A DNA stretch of 64,000 nt from Lumbricus terrestris (taxonomy: Eukaryota; Annelida; Clitellata; Crassiclitellata; Lumbricidae): the NCBI GenBank assembly GCA_949752735.1, contig OX457041.1:30214400-30278399 (forward strand). The letters run 5' to 3'. Below are positions 35,101 through 45,496 of the stretch, in pieces (within the stretch, counting starts at the first letter, position 1; the number at the start of each line of letters is the position of its first letter). The notes under the pieces are model-generated. The model was not told where the DNA came from. It made no database searches and saw only the letters and a program-made list of their open reading frames with translations. The position numbers were made by a program, and so were the translations under genes.

Positions 35101-36455
35101 TTTCTTTAATGAGTTTTTTTTGTCATTTCAGATGAAGTGACAGTAGTCGCAGAGCAACCAACCTTTCAGAACAAGCCATTTGTAAGCAGCTTCAAGTGTC
35201 TTTCATACTCAACTTTTCCATTAAAATATATTTTTCTTAGGGCTAGTGGTGTTTAAGCAAAATTATCAATTAATCTCTGGAATTTAACTTTGATTAATTG
35301 ATTAAATTTGATTAATTTACTATGTGTTATGTAAAGCTTGAAAATGAGACGTAGCATGTCGAAATTGGGTACGTTTATGTGTAGGAGTTATGCTGTTAAA
35401 AAAGAATGGTCTAAAAAAGGAAAAGTATTTGAAAAGTTTTAAAGCACCTGCTATTTAGAGGTGCTCTCAGCATGGCAGCACCAAAACATTAAAAAAGTTT
35501 TCAGGCAATCTGCAGATCAAAATCATATAGCATAAGAGGTGAAAGTCATTCCAAGAGAAAGGACCCACAAAAGCAAAGGTGCTATTTTTGGCCATAGCAG
35601 TCCTTGCACGGGGGACAAAGACATCAAGAGGGCTGACGGATTAGAGAGCAGAGAGGAGAGAGAGAAACCGGAGAGGTTGGTTTGCACATCAGATCACAGA
35701 AGTACTTGGACAGAAGTACTTGGGAGCCTTTGTTGAGTACTAGAAACTACAGGAGAGTTCTTCTACCAGATTCAAGAAGATTCTCAGAGTATCACTGAAG
35801 GTGCCACCAGGAAAATAATTGCTGGGTTTAGAACAGAGCTCTCAGACATAAACATTCATACCAAATTTCAGGACATTTTTGTATACAGGTACTTGATTAC
35901 ACTTTGACTGTGGGACAATTTGCTACAGCATGTGGCAGCCCTATAGGTTCCCTCTGCTCTAAAAATTTATAGGAAATGTGAAGAAATTGGAAAGTATATA
36001 ATGGTTATTATCACTTATTATTGAAAGGTAAAGAAAATGAATGAAAATGCAGAGACTGTCAATTACTGTACTATCAGTATTCAGTAACCTGACCAATGAC
36101 CATCTTATCTACTAGAATGCTGGTCAGACAATCCTCATCTTGTCTGGAAACAGCCGAGGCTAATGTAGGCAATGCTGACAGGGCTCAACCAGAAATTCTT
36201 TTGTTACTGATTTATTCTTGTTACTGGATATTTTATGTTGATGAACTGGTTAGACTTTCCAGCAATCAGCAGATGTGCTCGAGTGGAACTACTCGTACAT
36301 TTACACTGTTTGCATGAAATGTCTGTGCGTAATGAATTGCTTAAGATTACTTGTTTCTGTTTTAGGTGACCAAAGGAGACAGAGCGGCTAATCTGATGCC
36401 TCTCTCTGGTCAGTTTGATGTTGATGATATGTTGTCTGGTCTGGAAATGGAATAA
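22155..36455 (+). CDS. DELE1: DELE1-like Sel1/TPR-repeat protein (seven exons, 5' end missing)
   Basis: Exons are 22155-22810, 26496-26657, 29435-29533, 30054-30213, 34050-34163, 35132-35181 and 36366-36455. All have AG acceptors and GT donors. Phases fit to give 442 residues and a TAA stop. Exon 1 has an acidic Ser-rich stretch ([13 protein letters not shown], then [14 protein letters not shown]), then the first helical repeat ([20 protein letters not shown]). Later exons add Sel1-like repeats: [62 protein letters not shown] and [19 protein letters not shown]. The [13 protein letters not shown] repeat resembles DELE1, a mitochondrial stress sensor that relays damage to the integrated stress response through HRI kinase. 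The first exon(s), expected to hold a mitochondrial targeting signal, were not found. The order of repeats also fits other Sel1-repeat proteins, so the symbol is tentative. Introns are full of transposons. Confidence 0.7.
22996..23345. repeat. Unclassified repeat beginning near GCTGATCTACCCGGCGTTGC
   Basis: The start resembles a widespread invertebrate repeat terminus and is related to the start of 32145-32830 (AGCTGTACCCGGCCACGCGT). Its right limit is a guess. No coding content. Confidence 0.4.
24136..24569. mobile_element. Inverted-repeat mini-element with TGTGACCT ends
   Basis: The left end TGTGACCTGCTCC, then GGAGGCGGAAGT, matches the inverted right end TGTGACCTGCTC, then GGAGGCGGAAGT. 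If the element begins at GTGACC, AAAT flanks both sides as a possible 4-bp duplication. A larger element at 50325-51167 has the same terminal octamer. Confidence 0.7.
24640..25175 (-). repeat. ~128-bp tandem repeat inside a hAT
   Basis: On the minus strand the unit includes TTTCCACACTGCAA, TTAGGCTGTCATTT and TTTCTCATCATTTCAG. The GTGTGGAAA-like landmark falls near 24777, 24915, 25026 and 25158. Related units are at 18075-18160 and 47940-48130. Confidence 0.75.
26118..26330 (-). mobile_element. LINE 3' end with (GATT)n tail
   Basis: The (AATC)n run at 26118-26150 is followed by TTTATTG and a 3' UTR sharing CCGCTAACAGGG with the intact LINE at 53297-55870. It is therefore the same or a sister family, heavily 5'-truncated. 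Confidence 0.65.
26920..28652 (+). pseudogene. CR1/L2-like LINE with broken reverse transcriptase
   Basis: In order on the plus strand: [17 protein letters not shown] (pre-RT), a [12 protein letters not shown] segment near 27250, [13 protein letters not shown], the [15 protein letters not shown] motif, [20 protein letters not shown], and the catalytic YADDT near 27735. The reading frame shifts at about 27760 and again near 28050. It then continues through [38 protein letters not shown] and [18 protein letters not shown]. It ends in GCGCTATATAAATGTTC and an (AATTAC)n tail. It lies in the second intron of the DELE1-like gene. Confidence 0.88.
28670..29140 (-). mobile_element. Degenerate LINE-derived sequence
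   Basis: The GGTGCTACTTGAAAGCAGG and GGCAGAGCAGTTGCTAAGGC style resembles the minus-strand 3' regions of other LINE copies in the window. It is too decayed for translation. Boundaries are approximate. Confidence 0.35.
29653..29848 (+). repeat. Minisatellite, six units of 32-33 bp
   Basis: CCTTAGARGYAATCATTGAT and TGAnGTGGTTTG repeat at 29653, 29685, 29717, 29750, 29783 and 29816. It lies in the intron after exon 3 of the DELE1-like gene. Confidence 0.9.
30287..31730 (+). mobile_element. piggyBac-like transposon relic
   Basis: TTAA at 30283-30286 and 31731-31734 flank perfect 13-bp inverted repeats (CACATTGACCGCG and its inverse). Just inside the left end, TACGAGTTAACTCGTAC occurs twice (about 30303 and 30345). 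Shifted plus-strand frames match the piggyBac transposase domain: [18 protein letters not shown] near 31040, then [20 protein letters not shown] and [13 protein letters not shown] at 31155-31280. Stops and frameshifts inactivate it. It lies in the DELE1-like intron between exons 4 and 5. Confidence 0.88.
32012..32059. repeat. (TTA)n then (GTA)n microsatellite
   Basis: Uninterrupted trinucleotide runs. Confidence 0.95.
32145..32830. repeat. Unclassified repeat with polypyrimidine core
   Basis: It starts TAGCTAGCTGTACCCGGCCA and seems to end near TTTTTATTTATATAGAT. About 32185-32430 is nearly pure C/T (CCTCCCTTCC-type). The start is related to 22996. Open frames here are low-complexity artefacts. 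Confidence 0.5.
33075..33880 (+). pseudogene. CR1/L2-like LINE C-terminal fragment
   Basis: A clean plus-strand frame (33083-33796) holds [72 protein letters not shown] and [14 protein letters not shown], ending in a stop. A TAATAATAATAATAATG tail follows at 33857. It is 5'-truncated after the catalytic motifs. It lies between DELE1-like exons 4 and 5. Confidence 0.85.
35436..35800 (-). mobile_element. LINE 3' region fragment
   Basis: AGGTGCTCTCAGCATGGC and TCATTCCAAGAGAAAGGACC resemble the minus-strand 3' regions of other LINEs here (compare 45540-45700). It is non-coding and the limits are approximate. Confidence 0.45.
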
Positions 36456-36735
36456 CTCTCATCCAGATACCTAGCTAACCAGACAGCTTCAGAAGCAAAA
36501 AAAATGAAAACTTACAAACTCTATAGATTATCTATAGTTCAAATTATTCTGTTAATTTAAGTTTTTTGGTGTTCTTTATTTTAGTTATATTTAGCTAAGT
36601 TTTTGGTGTTATAAGTTTAAATTTTAGTTATATTTAGCTAAGTTTTTTGGTGTTATAAGTTTAAATTTTAGTTATATTTAGCTATGCTTGAGTGATTTTA
36701 AAAACTGCTGTTAAATGTCATAGTTTAAAAAAATG
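36456..36735 (+). other. Probable 3' UTR of the DELE1-like gene
   Basis: Follows the TAA stop. It contains three near-identical AT-rich segments (TTTTAGTTATATTTAGCTA at about 36583, 36625 and 36668), a small tandem duplication. No poly-A signal is asserted. Confidence 0.4.
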
Positions 36736-36759
36736 CAATGTAATGCATGTGTGCTTCTT

Positions 36760-37045
36760 CTTTTCCTTCTGGCTACGATTAATCCCTCGCTGTGGAGGGG
36801 TCAGCCACTCGGATCCTTTGTCTCCATGTTGTTCTGTCTCCAGCGTCTTTCTTTTTCAAATCAAGAAATTCCATGTCCTGCTGGATCACGTCCCTTCATC
36901 TCTTCTTCTGCCGCCCACGGCTGCGGCGTCCCTGTACTTCTGCACGCATGATTCTTTTGATGCTACCGCCCTCATCCTATCGCTCCACATGCCCATACCA
37001 CCTCAGTCTGGACTCTCGTAATGCATGTGCGCTTGCCGGGTACAA
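36760..37045 (-). pseudogene. LINE reverse transcriptase tail fragment
   Basis: On the minus strand RGRQKKR, DVIQQDMEFLDLKKKDAGDR and TTWRQRIRVADPSTARD can be read. This is the C-terminal signature of RTE-like or related LINE proteins. It is broken by a stop after GRQKKR. Confidence 0.6.
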
Positions 37046-37227
37046 ATAATTTAATATTATCTGACTTAACAAATTGTGGAGGCTGCTTAAATTGTAGCTT
37101 GGATGTTATTAAAACTTTTAAGAACAAATTACTCTGTTGGCTTGACAATTACGTCAGATCCATGCTTCAAGCCATTGCTTGCTATACCAGTGCCTAATTA
37201 TGGGGGCTGCAATACCTTCAGTCCATA

Positions 37228-37422
37228 CAAGTAGAGAGACACCCCAACGAGGGGTTGGTGATTCTCTACCACCATGGGGGCCAGGGTGGGGGACAAAACC
37301 CCAATTTTTTCCGCTAAAACTCACCAATTGATCTGAAACTTTATACCTAGAGAGTACCATCAGAAACACCCGGTGGAGGAGTTGGCGAATCTCTACCACC
37401 ATGGAGGCCAGGGTGGGGGCAA
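37228..37422. repeat. Two-copy direct repeat with GGCCAGGGTGGGGG words
   Basis: The phrase GAATCTCTACCACCATGG followed by GGCCAGGGTGGGGG occurs near 37255 and 37390. A hAT-like terminus (CAACGTTCCCTCTAAGCTGC) begins near 37419. Confidence 0.55.
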
Positions 37423-37449
37423 CGTTCCCTCTAAGCTGCGCGGCCGCGC

Positions 37450-39040
37450 AGTTCACTAGAAAATGCCGTGCAGCAGTTTCAAATTTCCGCGCAGAAATGT
37501 TGGTAGGAAGTGCATTAAAAGCTGAGGATTTGGGCTATGTTTCATTCTTAATTCTATTCCATAAATGTGGCATGTAGCTGAACATGGACAGAAGCAGCTA
37601 TAGATTCACAGTGCACAGAAACGAACATAAGCTATTTGTACAAAAGAATGACAAGTTTCAACGTCTGCCCGTAGGCATACACATCCTAAGCTATAAACAT
37701 TACTCAATAATGACAGGACTCTTGGGAGAAAAGAAATTTTACAGATAATTATGGCCATCACAATAGATTCACAACCAGAGGATCAGAATTACAACGACCA
37801 TTTTTAAAAATCAAATTCCATTTGTTTCTTCGACAAGTTCTCACTTTTACTATTTTAATCTTTGTTGCTTTAGAATGCTGTTAAAAGACTGCACATGTTG
37901 AGAATTTGGGTATAAAATCTTCTTGCTACACCATATTGGCAGAAACTTCAAAATCAGACCCTCAAATCAGATCCTAAATGCTAAAAGCAGAACCAAGATG
38001 AATGAGTTTATATTGCTCCCAAAAAGTTCCAGAAGGCACAAATGCCACAACACAAAAACAAAGAAAAAATAACAGTGATTGTAGTCGTTGGCCTTAGTCT
38101 AAGAAATATCAACAATGCTGATTATTTCAAATGCTCAGATGTAACTTAAATTGAAGAAGCAGCTCCAGCAGTTTATGTTTACATGGCTTCATAAATCAGA
38201 CTTCGTCATTCATGTCAATACATCTCTCAAATATCATGAAAATGACTTACAAAATACAGGGCATAAATTGCAAGAAAAGCCATGAAAGCCCAAGGCAAAA
38301 GAAAAAAAACGTGAGCAAGCACATTTTGAATACTGCTTACCGATTACCATAAGACAGTCATCAGTAAGAACACAGTTTAGAGCAGTCCAAAGGAGATATG
38401 CGACATCATATACATGAACGATGTGCAAAACTGAGAACACGGGTATTAATTCAAACCAATAAACAACAAAATATTACTCAAATTTTTCACCTAGATGACC
38501 AATTAACCATGGCATCTAAATTGTCAGTCTCTATGCAGTTTATCCAACAAGCAGTTTATCCAACAGGAAATTATCTCCAGTACAGATAATGATAATAGTA
38601 CTTATTTCTTTAATTTGGATTGAACATGAAACTATTACAACAATATTCTTACAATAACTTTTTTAGAAACAACAAAGCCAGAAATACAAAATACTGCAGC
38701 AGCAAAGAAGACCAAAGAAGAAGTATTAGCAAATTATGGTGCAGTTTCTTTAAATGAAAACTGAACATAATATGAAATGCTTCAATGACTTTCCCAAGAA
38801 ATTTTTTAACTTGCTGACTATAGTAGGCATTTTCCAATTTTAAAAGATCGAGTCAACTGCCTTTCAATCAGCTGTTGCCCAAGTTAACTGAACTTAAATG
38901 TAGGCAATATCCTGCTGATAAAGAGTACAACAGATGGAGGCAAATATCCAATGAACCTTACCAGCTTTTTTGTGGGCCACACAATTTTATAGCTAAACTT
39001 TATGCTCATGCTTCAAATTTTGGCCTCAATGCCAACAGGG
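37450..39040. other. Unassigned AT-rich sequence
   Basis: No coding exon, repeat boundary or RNA gene could be supported. Confidence 0.35.
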
Positions 39041-39049
39041 CAATTTAGT

Positions 39050-39330
39050 AGCTGCTTACTTACTTCCTTAGTTCATCTTATGCAGGACTGCCCATCGGGC
39101 AACACACCTCCACTTGTCTCTGTCCATCACCACTTCCTCCCACGACTTATCCAGATATCTCAATTCGTTGCCGATGGTGTCCAGCCAGTTTATCCTTCGT
39201 CTTCCTCTCTTTTCTTCTCCCCACCAGAACACCAGGAGATTATTTGTTTGACTACTATTCACATCCATACATCACACACACCCTACCTGCTTTAATCTTC
39301 TGTGTCTGATGATCCATATCTTCTTGTCAC
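39050..39330 (-). pseudogene. LINE reverse transcriptase tail fragment
   Basis: The minus-strand frame 39268-39068 reads GRRRINWLDTIGNELRYLDK and SWEEVVMDRDKWRCVARWAV, the common LINE C-terminal signature (WxD...DRxxWR). It is truncated and isolated. Confidence 0.6.
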
Positions 39331-39545
39331 ATCCTCTGTCTGATAGCTTTGTTTGTAATCTTGTTGCGTCATACATGTAAACTTCTTCTTAGTAGCTACA
39401 CACTTATTAATCCAGAGGGTGTTTGCAATATGTTGATGTGGGTTAAAACTCTCAGAAGGCAATCAACCTTCAACATTTCAAATGAGATGACTCCAAAAGT
39501 AATACGACATCTATTTCATCAAGAAGACTGAATTCCAAATTTGGA

Positions 39546-39627
39546 TTAACACATTGGCCGCCTACTACGAGTTAACTCGTAGTACAGCCAGTCATTTAAC
39601 ATGGCGTGTAGGCGGTGAATGTGTTAA
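39546..39627. mobile_element. TTAA-flanked mini inverted-repeat element (82 bp)
   Basis: TTAA at 39546-39549 and 39624-39627 flank 74 bp. The ends CACATTGGCCGCCTAC and, inverted, CACATTCACCGCCTAC match at 14 of 16 positions. The core palindrome CTACGAGTTAACTCGTAG is nearly that found beside the left end of the piggyBac relic at 30287-31730, so it is very likely a miniature derivative of that family. Confidence 0.8.
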
Positions 39628-39629
39628 TA

Positions 39630-41850
39630 GTCCCTCCCTAACCTTCACACATCATTCCATGAATAACCGATATTAATCAGGAGATCCTGTGTCACCTCTC
39701 AAACTATCTACCTAGAACTTAATATTATCAAACCTTTTACTCAGGGTGTTATATCAAAATGTAATAGACAGTGCACCTTAATGATCTCTTTCATGTCTTA
39801 CAAATGTCCTTGCTACAAATTTAAACTCAGAAGCTTACGCTTTCGTTACAATAGTCAGTCAGAATAGCTGCCCAACTTATCACTTTACAGCTGTCTTCAG
39901 AAAATCAGCTGACTCCTCAGAGCAGGAGTCACTTCCACTGTTCTTACTCCTTGCTAAATAACAATGAGCAGGACCTCAGAACAGGAGCCACAGAACACCC
40001 TCTTCCCCTGCTCTTGCTCCTTGCTCTCTGCTCTTGCTCCTTGCTCAAATGACAATGATCTGAGCCAAACTGCAACACTTGATCAGTAAGTGCTTTCAAC
40101 AAGGAACAAATAGCATGGCAATAACACAAGATCTGATAAATAAAATATCTCAATCATAATCATTCATCAAGTTATCATTGTGATTTTCCTCTCTGTGATA
40201 TGATCAATACAATAATAGTTACACATAAAAATACATCAGAACTATTGCTATGGCCTGCAAAATCATCGAGTGACATACCAAAATAGTGATATGAAATGAA
40301 CTGCAACAAGCAAACAATTGCCTTCAAAATGCTTAAATCTGGAATGCACATATATTAGGATATTAAAACACATTTAAGAAAATGGCATCAAGCACCTGAC
40401 CCAAAAACAGGCAACCTGATCCACAAACAAGCAGCTGCTTGACCTTGAGCTCAGAAACTTCTGCTTTTCATTGAAGATTTTTGTTCAAGGTAAAATTAGT
40501 GAACTGTCTTGTGCAAATCTCGTGGACAAGCAAAGAAAATTAGGCAGTGTCAGTCTTGGGCTTGCATGAACAATCAAGCTGTGAATGTACAATGGTAAAT
40601 GACATCACAAACCAGATGCAAGATCTCAGACCTGATGTTTTAAAAGATTAAAAAGATTTCCCATGCATTACAAGTGTGCAACTTTGAGAATGTATTTGCG
40701 ATTTCAAAGTGCTTTGGCTGCCCGAGCAAACCATTCACACATGGGGCTCGCTCTAAACAGATTGCACAGCTCTGAATGACTGACATCATTTCAGGCATTG
40801 ATTTGAAGACAATGGTTCTCAAATCTCTCAAGCGCTGGTGCATGAAAGAAATACATATCGTACATAGATATTAGATAAGTCAAATATGCTTTTTGTATCT
40901 AAACTCTTAGCATTTGTGTTGACAATGGAATGGATCCTATAAGTTGATCAGTGATCACTCCTTATGAATTTCTACCATGGCATTTGTTGTGAGAAAGTAA
41001 CTCTCCTAATGTTATTTATTATCCAATTGTAACTTGCAAGAAAGTGAATTTTTTATCAAGATCATAAAATTGATTTGACCCAAATGCATTACATCACTGG
41101 TCTAAGAAGGAGATGAACAAAGATGAAAAGATGGACATATCTCTCTCAGTGCAAGAATACAAAACAAGCAGTGCACTAAACTATGTATGAATCACACCAA
41201 AGCCAGGTAGCATCCTCCTGTTGTCAAACAAAATTGCTAAGCTGCCTAGAGTTACTCTATAACTAATCTAAATAAATCTAAACATGCAATAAAAGAAATT
41301 ATTTGATGAATCATTACTACACAAGCCCTCATTACAAGCAGTTTAATACTAAGATAGTTTTATCGCTTAACAGAATATCTGATGTCATATAAAAAAGTAA
41401 AGACTATAAAATTCTTGAAACAGCCTCAACTTCTCACAGAAAAATAAACTAAAATAAAGAATGACGCTGTACTGCTAAAAAGACGCTAAACAAGCCACAT
41501 ATTTAATCCATGGATGAAAGTAATTAGACAAAACTGACAATGTGGTTCTATGCCTCAATAATAATCTGTGCCTCTATAAACGTTCTATGAACGTTCTATC
41601 TCCATGCAAAAGTCTACTTAATACCTAGGGAATTACTTTAAGAAGAGGCAGCCACTGGATAGCAACCGCTTCACTCTCTCCACCAGATTCTAAGTTCTGC
41701 TGAGATAAAAATCCAACTGAAATAAGATTCATGATATGGCCAAATCATAGAAACAGCTACACACAGATATCAACCAGATATCGTGATATGTTCCCATTAA
41801 GCACTGATTCTAATGAGATCCATGCACTGTAATTGATTAATGCTATTAAT
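39630..41850. other. Unassigned AT-rich sequence
   Basis: Only short frames without splice signals were seen. A 67-residue minus-strand frame at 40640-40843 has no family likeness and no acceptor. Confidence 0.35.
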
Positions 41851-41854
41851 TATC

Positions 41855-42062
41855 CCCCGGTGTAACATGTTCTGTGCCTTGTGACCGGAAGGTCGCAGGT
41901 TGGAATCTACCTCAAGCCACTGCGTAGCGACCTTGGACAAGTTGCTCACCCAGAATTGTCTGTGAGGAAGACAATGAGCAACCAGCTTGCTCATCTCATC
42001 CCTAGGTGACCTTGAAGCCATGAACCTGTCTTCAGGCAGAGGACTCATCATTATCATTACAT
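41855..42062 (+). mobile_element. tRNA-derived SINE
   Basis: TGTGACCGGAAGGTCGCAGG followed by TTGGAATCTACC gives a B-box-like GGTTGGAATCTACC. Downstream are AAGCCACTGCG and GTGACCTTGAAGCC, and the end is a (CATTAT)-like tail near 42050. Compare tRNA-like heads at 20005-20090 and 62500-62712. Confidence 0.5.
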
Positions 42063-42687
42063 TATGACAAAAAGAAATGCATTTATTTAAATAAAAGAAG
42101 TGCTTGCCACCACAAAGGGATCAAAGCAGTGGTTTCAGTGCAACATCTTTGTCCAAAAAAACTAAGTTAATTTTCAATGAGGAAATATTCAGAAAAGTTA
42201 TGTTCCATAGTAGGTGTACTTTCAATTTCGATTAGAAGTTTCCCTATGTCGTTGCTAATTTTAGAAATAAATAATTGTGCCATCATTTCCATGATACAAG
42301 TGACAACAGCTGTGTCACATCAGCATCATTTACAGAGATGATCTACTCTAAGCAATTGTTCAATTCACAAGGACAGTTCAAATTCAGAAGTAAAAAAGTG
42401 AAGAAAGTGTATATAATTATGGTTGTACCAATACACTCACTCACATGCTAAAACTAATGCATAAAAACACAAAATAGGTTTGAATGATGCAGTGTCTATG
42501 TACACAATCCAGATGAAACTTCCACATATACCTCTGATAGAAAAATATAACAGAAAAACTAAACCTAAATGAAGTTTGTCACCTAAGAAGATTTTAATTA
42601 CATTTTCTACTCGCATAAGTATAATACAGCGTTTGGATACAGAGATATATAATGAGCAAGCCTATTACCATTATTATTATATCTTAC

Positions 42688-42760
42688 ACAAAGACCTTTG
42701 GGAAAACAAGCTTTTTTAATTTCTGGTAAAATATCTGAAAGTAAATAACTCTTTGTATCG
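42688..42760 (-). CDS. Candidate internal exon, unidentified gene
   Basis: On the minus strand GTGGTTTCTGCAG precedes 73 nt encoding DTKSYLLSDILPEIKKACF plus PKGLC, ended by the good donor TGT|GTAAGAT. The pattern loosely resembles the start of NACHT/TPR proteins of the NPHP3/NWD1 type, where a D-T-x-x-E-R segment precedes a helix and FCxxxGL. The resemblance is weak and no partner exons were found. Confidence 0.25.
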
Positions 42761-43436
42761 CTGCAGAAACCACACAAAACTTTGTAATAGAAATAGCAAC
42801 ACATCCCGTCACTACTATGTCATTGCTATGCCCAACTTACACTATATTCAAGTTTCCTACTAATTGTAACCGACATACCATAGCATAGTTACAGGTCATA
42901 GTATGAACGAATGATCACAAGGTATTCGAAAAGATGAATGGTATCATCATGATCTACCTGGATTGTCGATGCTGGAGTTCTGCTCTTTGTTCCAGAGAGG
43001 AACCATTCACCTAAACCCCTCCCCAACCCCACTGCTACGCATCAGTGCAATTATGCTACCAGACTACATGCAGACTACATGCATGTGTAGCTTGAGCATT
43101 AGTGACATCATGCTACTTAGAAGCGTTTCTGATAGACTATCCGAAACATCATCGACACAGCGTCTGTGCATATATCAGAACCATGACAAAAGAAGGCAGC
43201 AGATGATGATGGCAATGAACGCAGCTGCTGTGCCGTTCATCTGTGTTGTCTCAGCATTTCAGTCTCATTGTCCGCAGTTCATTGTACAACAAGGTTGGTC
43301 TAGTCATAACATCATTCGAGACAAACAGACAAAATAATGCACGCACCAATATATAGAAGCATGCATAAGCAGAATGTTTTTTGTGACAACGAGTACATCT
43401 GAACAGTTTTACTGTACATATATGTCACTCACACAC

Positions 43437-43473
43437 ATGCATATATATATATATATATGTATATATATATGTA

Positions 43474-43504
<31 letters not shown>

Positions 43505-43536
43505 GTTACTCACGCGCGCGCACACACACACACATT
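43437..43536. repeat. (TA)n/(TATG)n and (CA)n microsatellite
   Basis: ATATATGTATATAT runs from about 43439 to 43505, then CGCGCGCACACACACACA at 43513-43536. Confidence 0.95.
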
Positions 43537-44884
43537 GCCTTAATAACTAACTCAGTTCGGAACCTAACAATTCATCTGTGTTACTTGTAACTAGATTTGT
43601 TGCATTAAACAAACATTGATGTTAATGACTGATGACACTCAAATATACATAATTAGCTCGTTTCTACAATACAACTGACTTACTATTAATTGGCAGGTAA
43701 ATGATAATAGTATTAATGTTTACCATGGTACATCACCCATTCTGCAACCAGGAAAATCCTTATTTGGTGCTGGAAACCCTAACCAAGATATTAATAAATA
43801 CTTTTAGGTCAAGTCAAAGTTCTACAGCAAATTACACACAAATTTGTTGGATATATGAATTTCTTACTAACAGAAACGTCTGCAAAGAATTTTTATAGGG
43901 ACTTGAAAACAGTGCTTCTCAAATTTTTTTGCTACAGGTCATGCTGTTAATGCTTGTATAGGTCAGTAAAAGTCATAATATTCACATGTAAACATCTACA
44001 AAATCCTCGACTATCATTGAATCTAAATACTGTCTGATCCGAGGTAAAAAAGTGCAATTCAGGTTTGAGCTACAAAATACGGCAAGATTTTCATTTAGTC
44101 AGAGCTTCTAAGTTAGACAGAAGACTAGTATTTCCACAAATTTGTATCTGTTTTCAGATCAAAGATTTACTAAAAAATCAGTATGTCAAGAAATCAACTC
44201 TTACAGCTCTTACAGGATTGGCGGTGGACAATGGACATTGCTGCCATTAGCATCCCAATATGTAGAATCAAAATAGCTTCGTAAAGTCTTGATAGAAAAC
44301 CTTTTGAGAAGCAGTTTACAGCCAGATAAATTAACCGCAGATAGTTTAAAATCATTTCTAGAATACCATTTCTTTATAAAAAGCTGAGCTTAAGCTGCAT
44401 ACTCATAATTTAAAAATATGCCAGTTTCTATTTTCAAATAGCCTGAAGCTCTAATAAAGTTATAATTTCAATAAGCTACAAGAGCGATGCACATCATTTG
44501 TCCGCTGGCAAACATTGCTAGAAGGAAAAAGCATCATTCATACAATTCAATGTGCCATATGTTGCATTGCCCAAATTCTCATATATATCGTTATATATGC
44601 AATCAGGAACAAAAATCCCATATGTATTTAAGTTTTACACAAAGGCCAACAATGGGCAAAACATAACCTTGCATGTTATGAAGGTCTAGAGTAATTACCA
44701 TATATGGAATCAGGAAGTGATTACATATAATAACACTGGACAGAGTAAGAACCTGAATATTTATGGCTGCTGTACTGAAAAACTGCTGAAGCTTTCATGA
44801 AGATCCTTTACAAGCTATAAATAACAGTACATCTTGGTACTCAAGCCCCAGCAGAAACTTCTGCCACATGACATATTCATTCCT

Positions 44885-45080
44885 TCCTTCATTCATTCGA
44901 AATTTATGTAGCATCCCCTCAAGAAATAAACTACTCAGAGGTTGTCACAACTCCAGCGCGCCAAAAAAGAACAGTTTTAAGTTTAGTAAGGAAGGATCAT
45001 GGTAGAGTCCCAGGGTGTAGACATAGTTCAAAAGGAAGGCCATTTCAGATGAACTGGGCCAACCACATATGGTTATCATT
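44885..45080 (-). mobile_element. LINE 3' end with (GAAT/GAAG)n tail
   Basis: The tail CCTTCCTTCATTCATTC at 44882-44898 is followed by a 3' UTR sharing CTACTCAGAGGTTG with the 3' ends of other LINEs and SINEs here. Confidence 0.55.
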
Positions 45081-45496
45081 TCTGCACTGTTTCGAACGTA
45101 AGAATTGAAAACTTATTTGGAAAACCAGCTGTGTAAACAATTTTTAGACAGGTATATTATATGAACACAAATCAACTACAAATAAACGGTTTTAAAACAA
45201 GTTTCAATTCTGCACAGGGTTGATTTCCTAAGTGTTATGAGTTAAAGGATTGCAACCCTATCAACACAATTTAGCCCAGTCTACTTTGCATTGTTTTGAT
45301 AACTGAAGCAATAGTCTAGTCTAAATGAAATTTAACATCAGAGGCAAGTCCAGAGACAGTGCTGTTGCAAGGAACTAAAAAGTGTGCTATAATAATTATT
45401 GCATGATGCTATACAAGGATACAAAAGATACCAACTGGCAGCTGGAGTCTGGTTAACGCTTTAATGACATGCTACTTTTGTTTCTCACAACTCAGT

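Noticed and set aside
36692..37049. Cys/Ser-rich plus-strand frames
   Set aside because: Antisense of a LINE reverse-transcriptase tail that reads sensibly on the minus strand.
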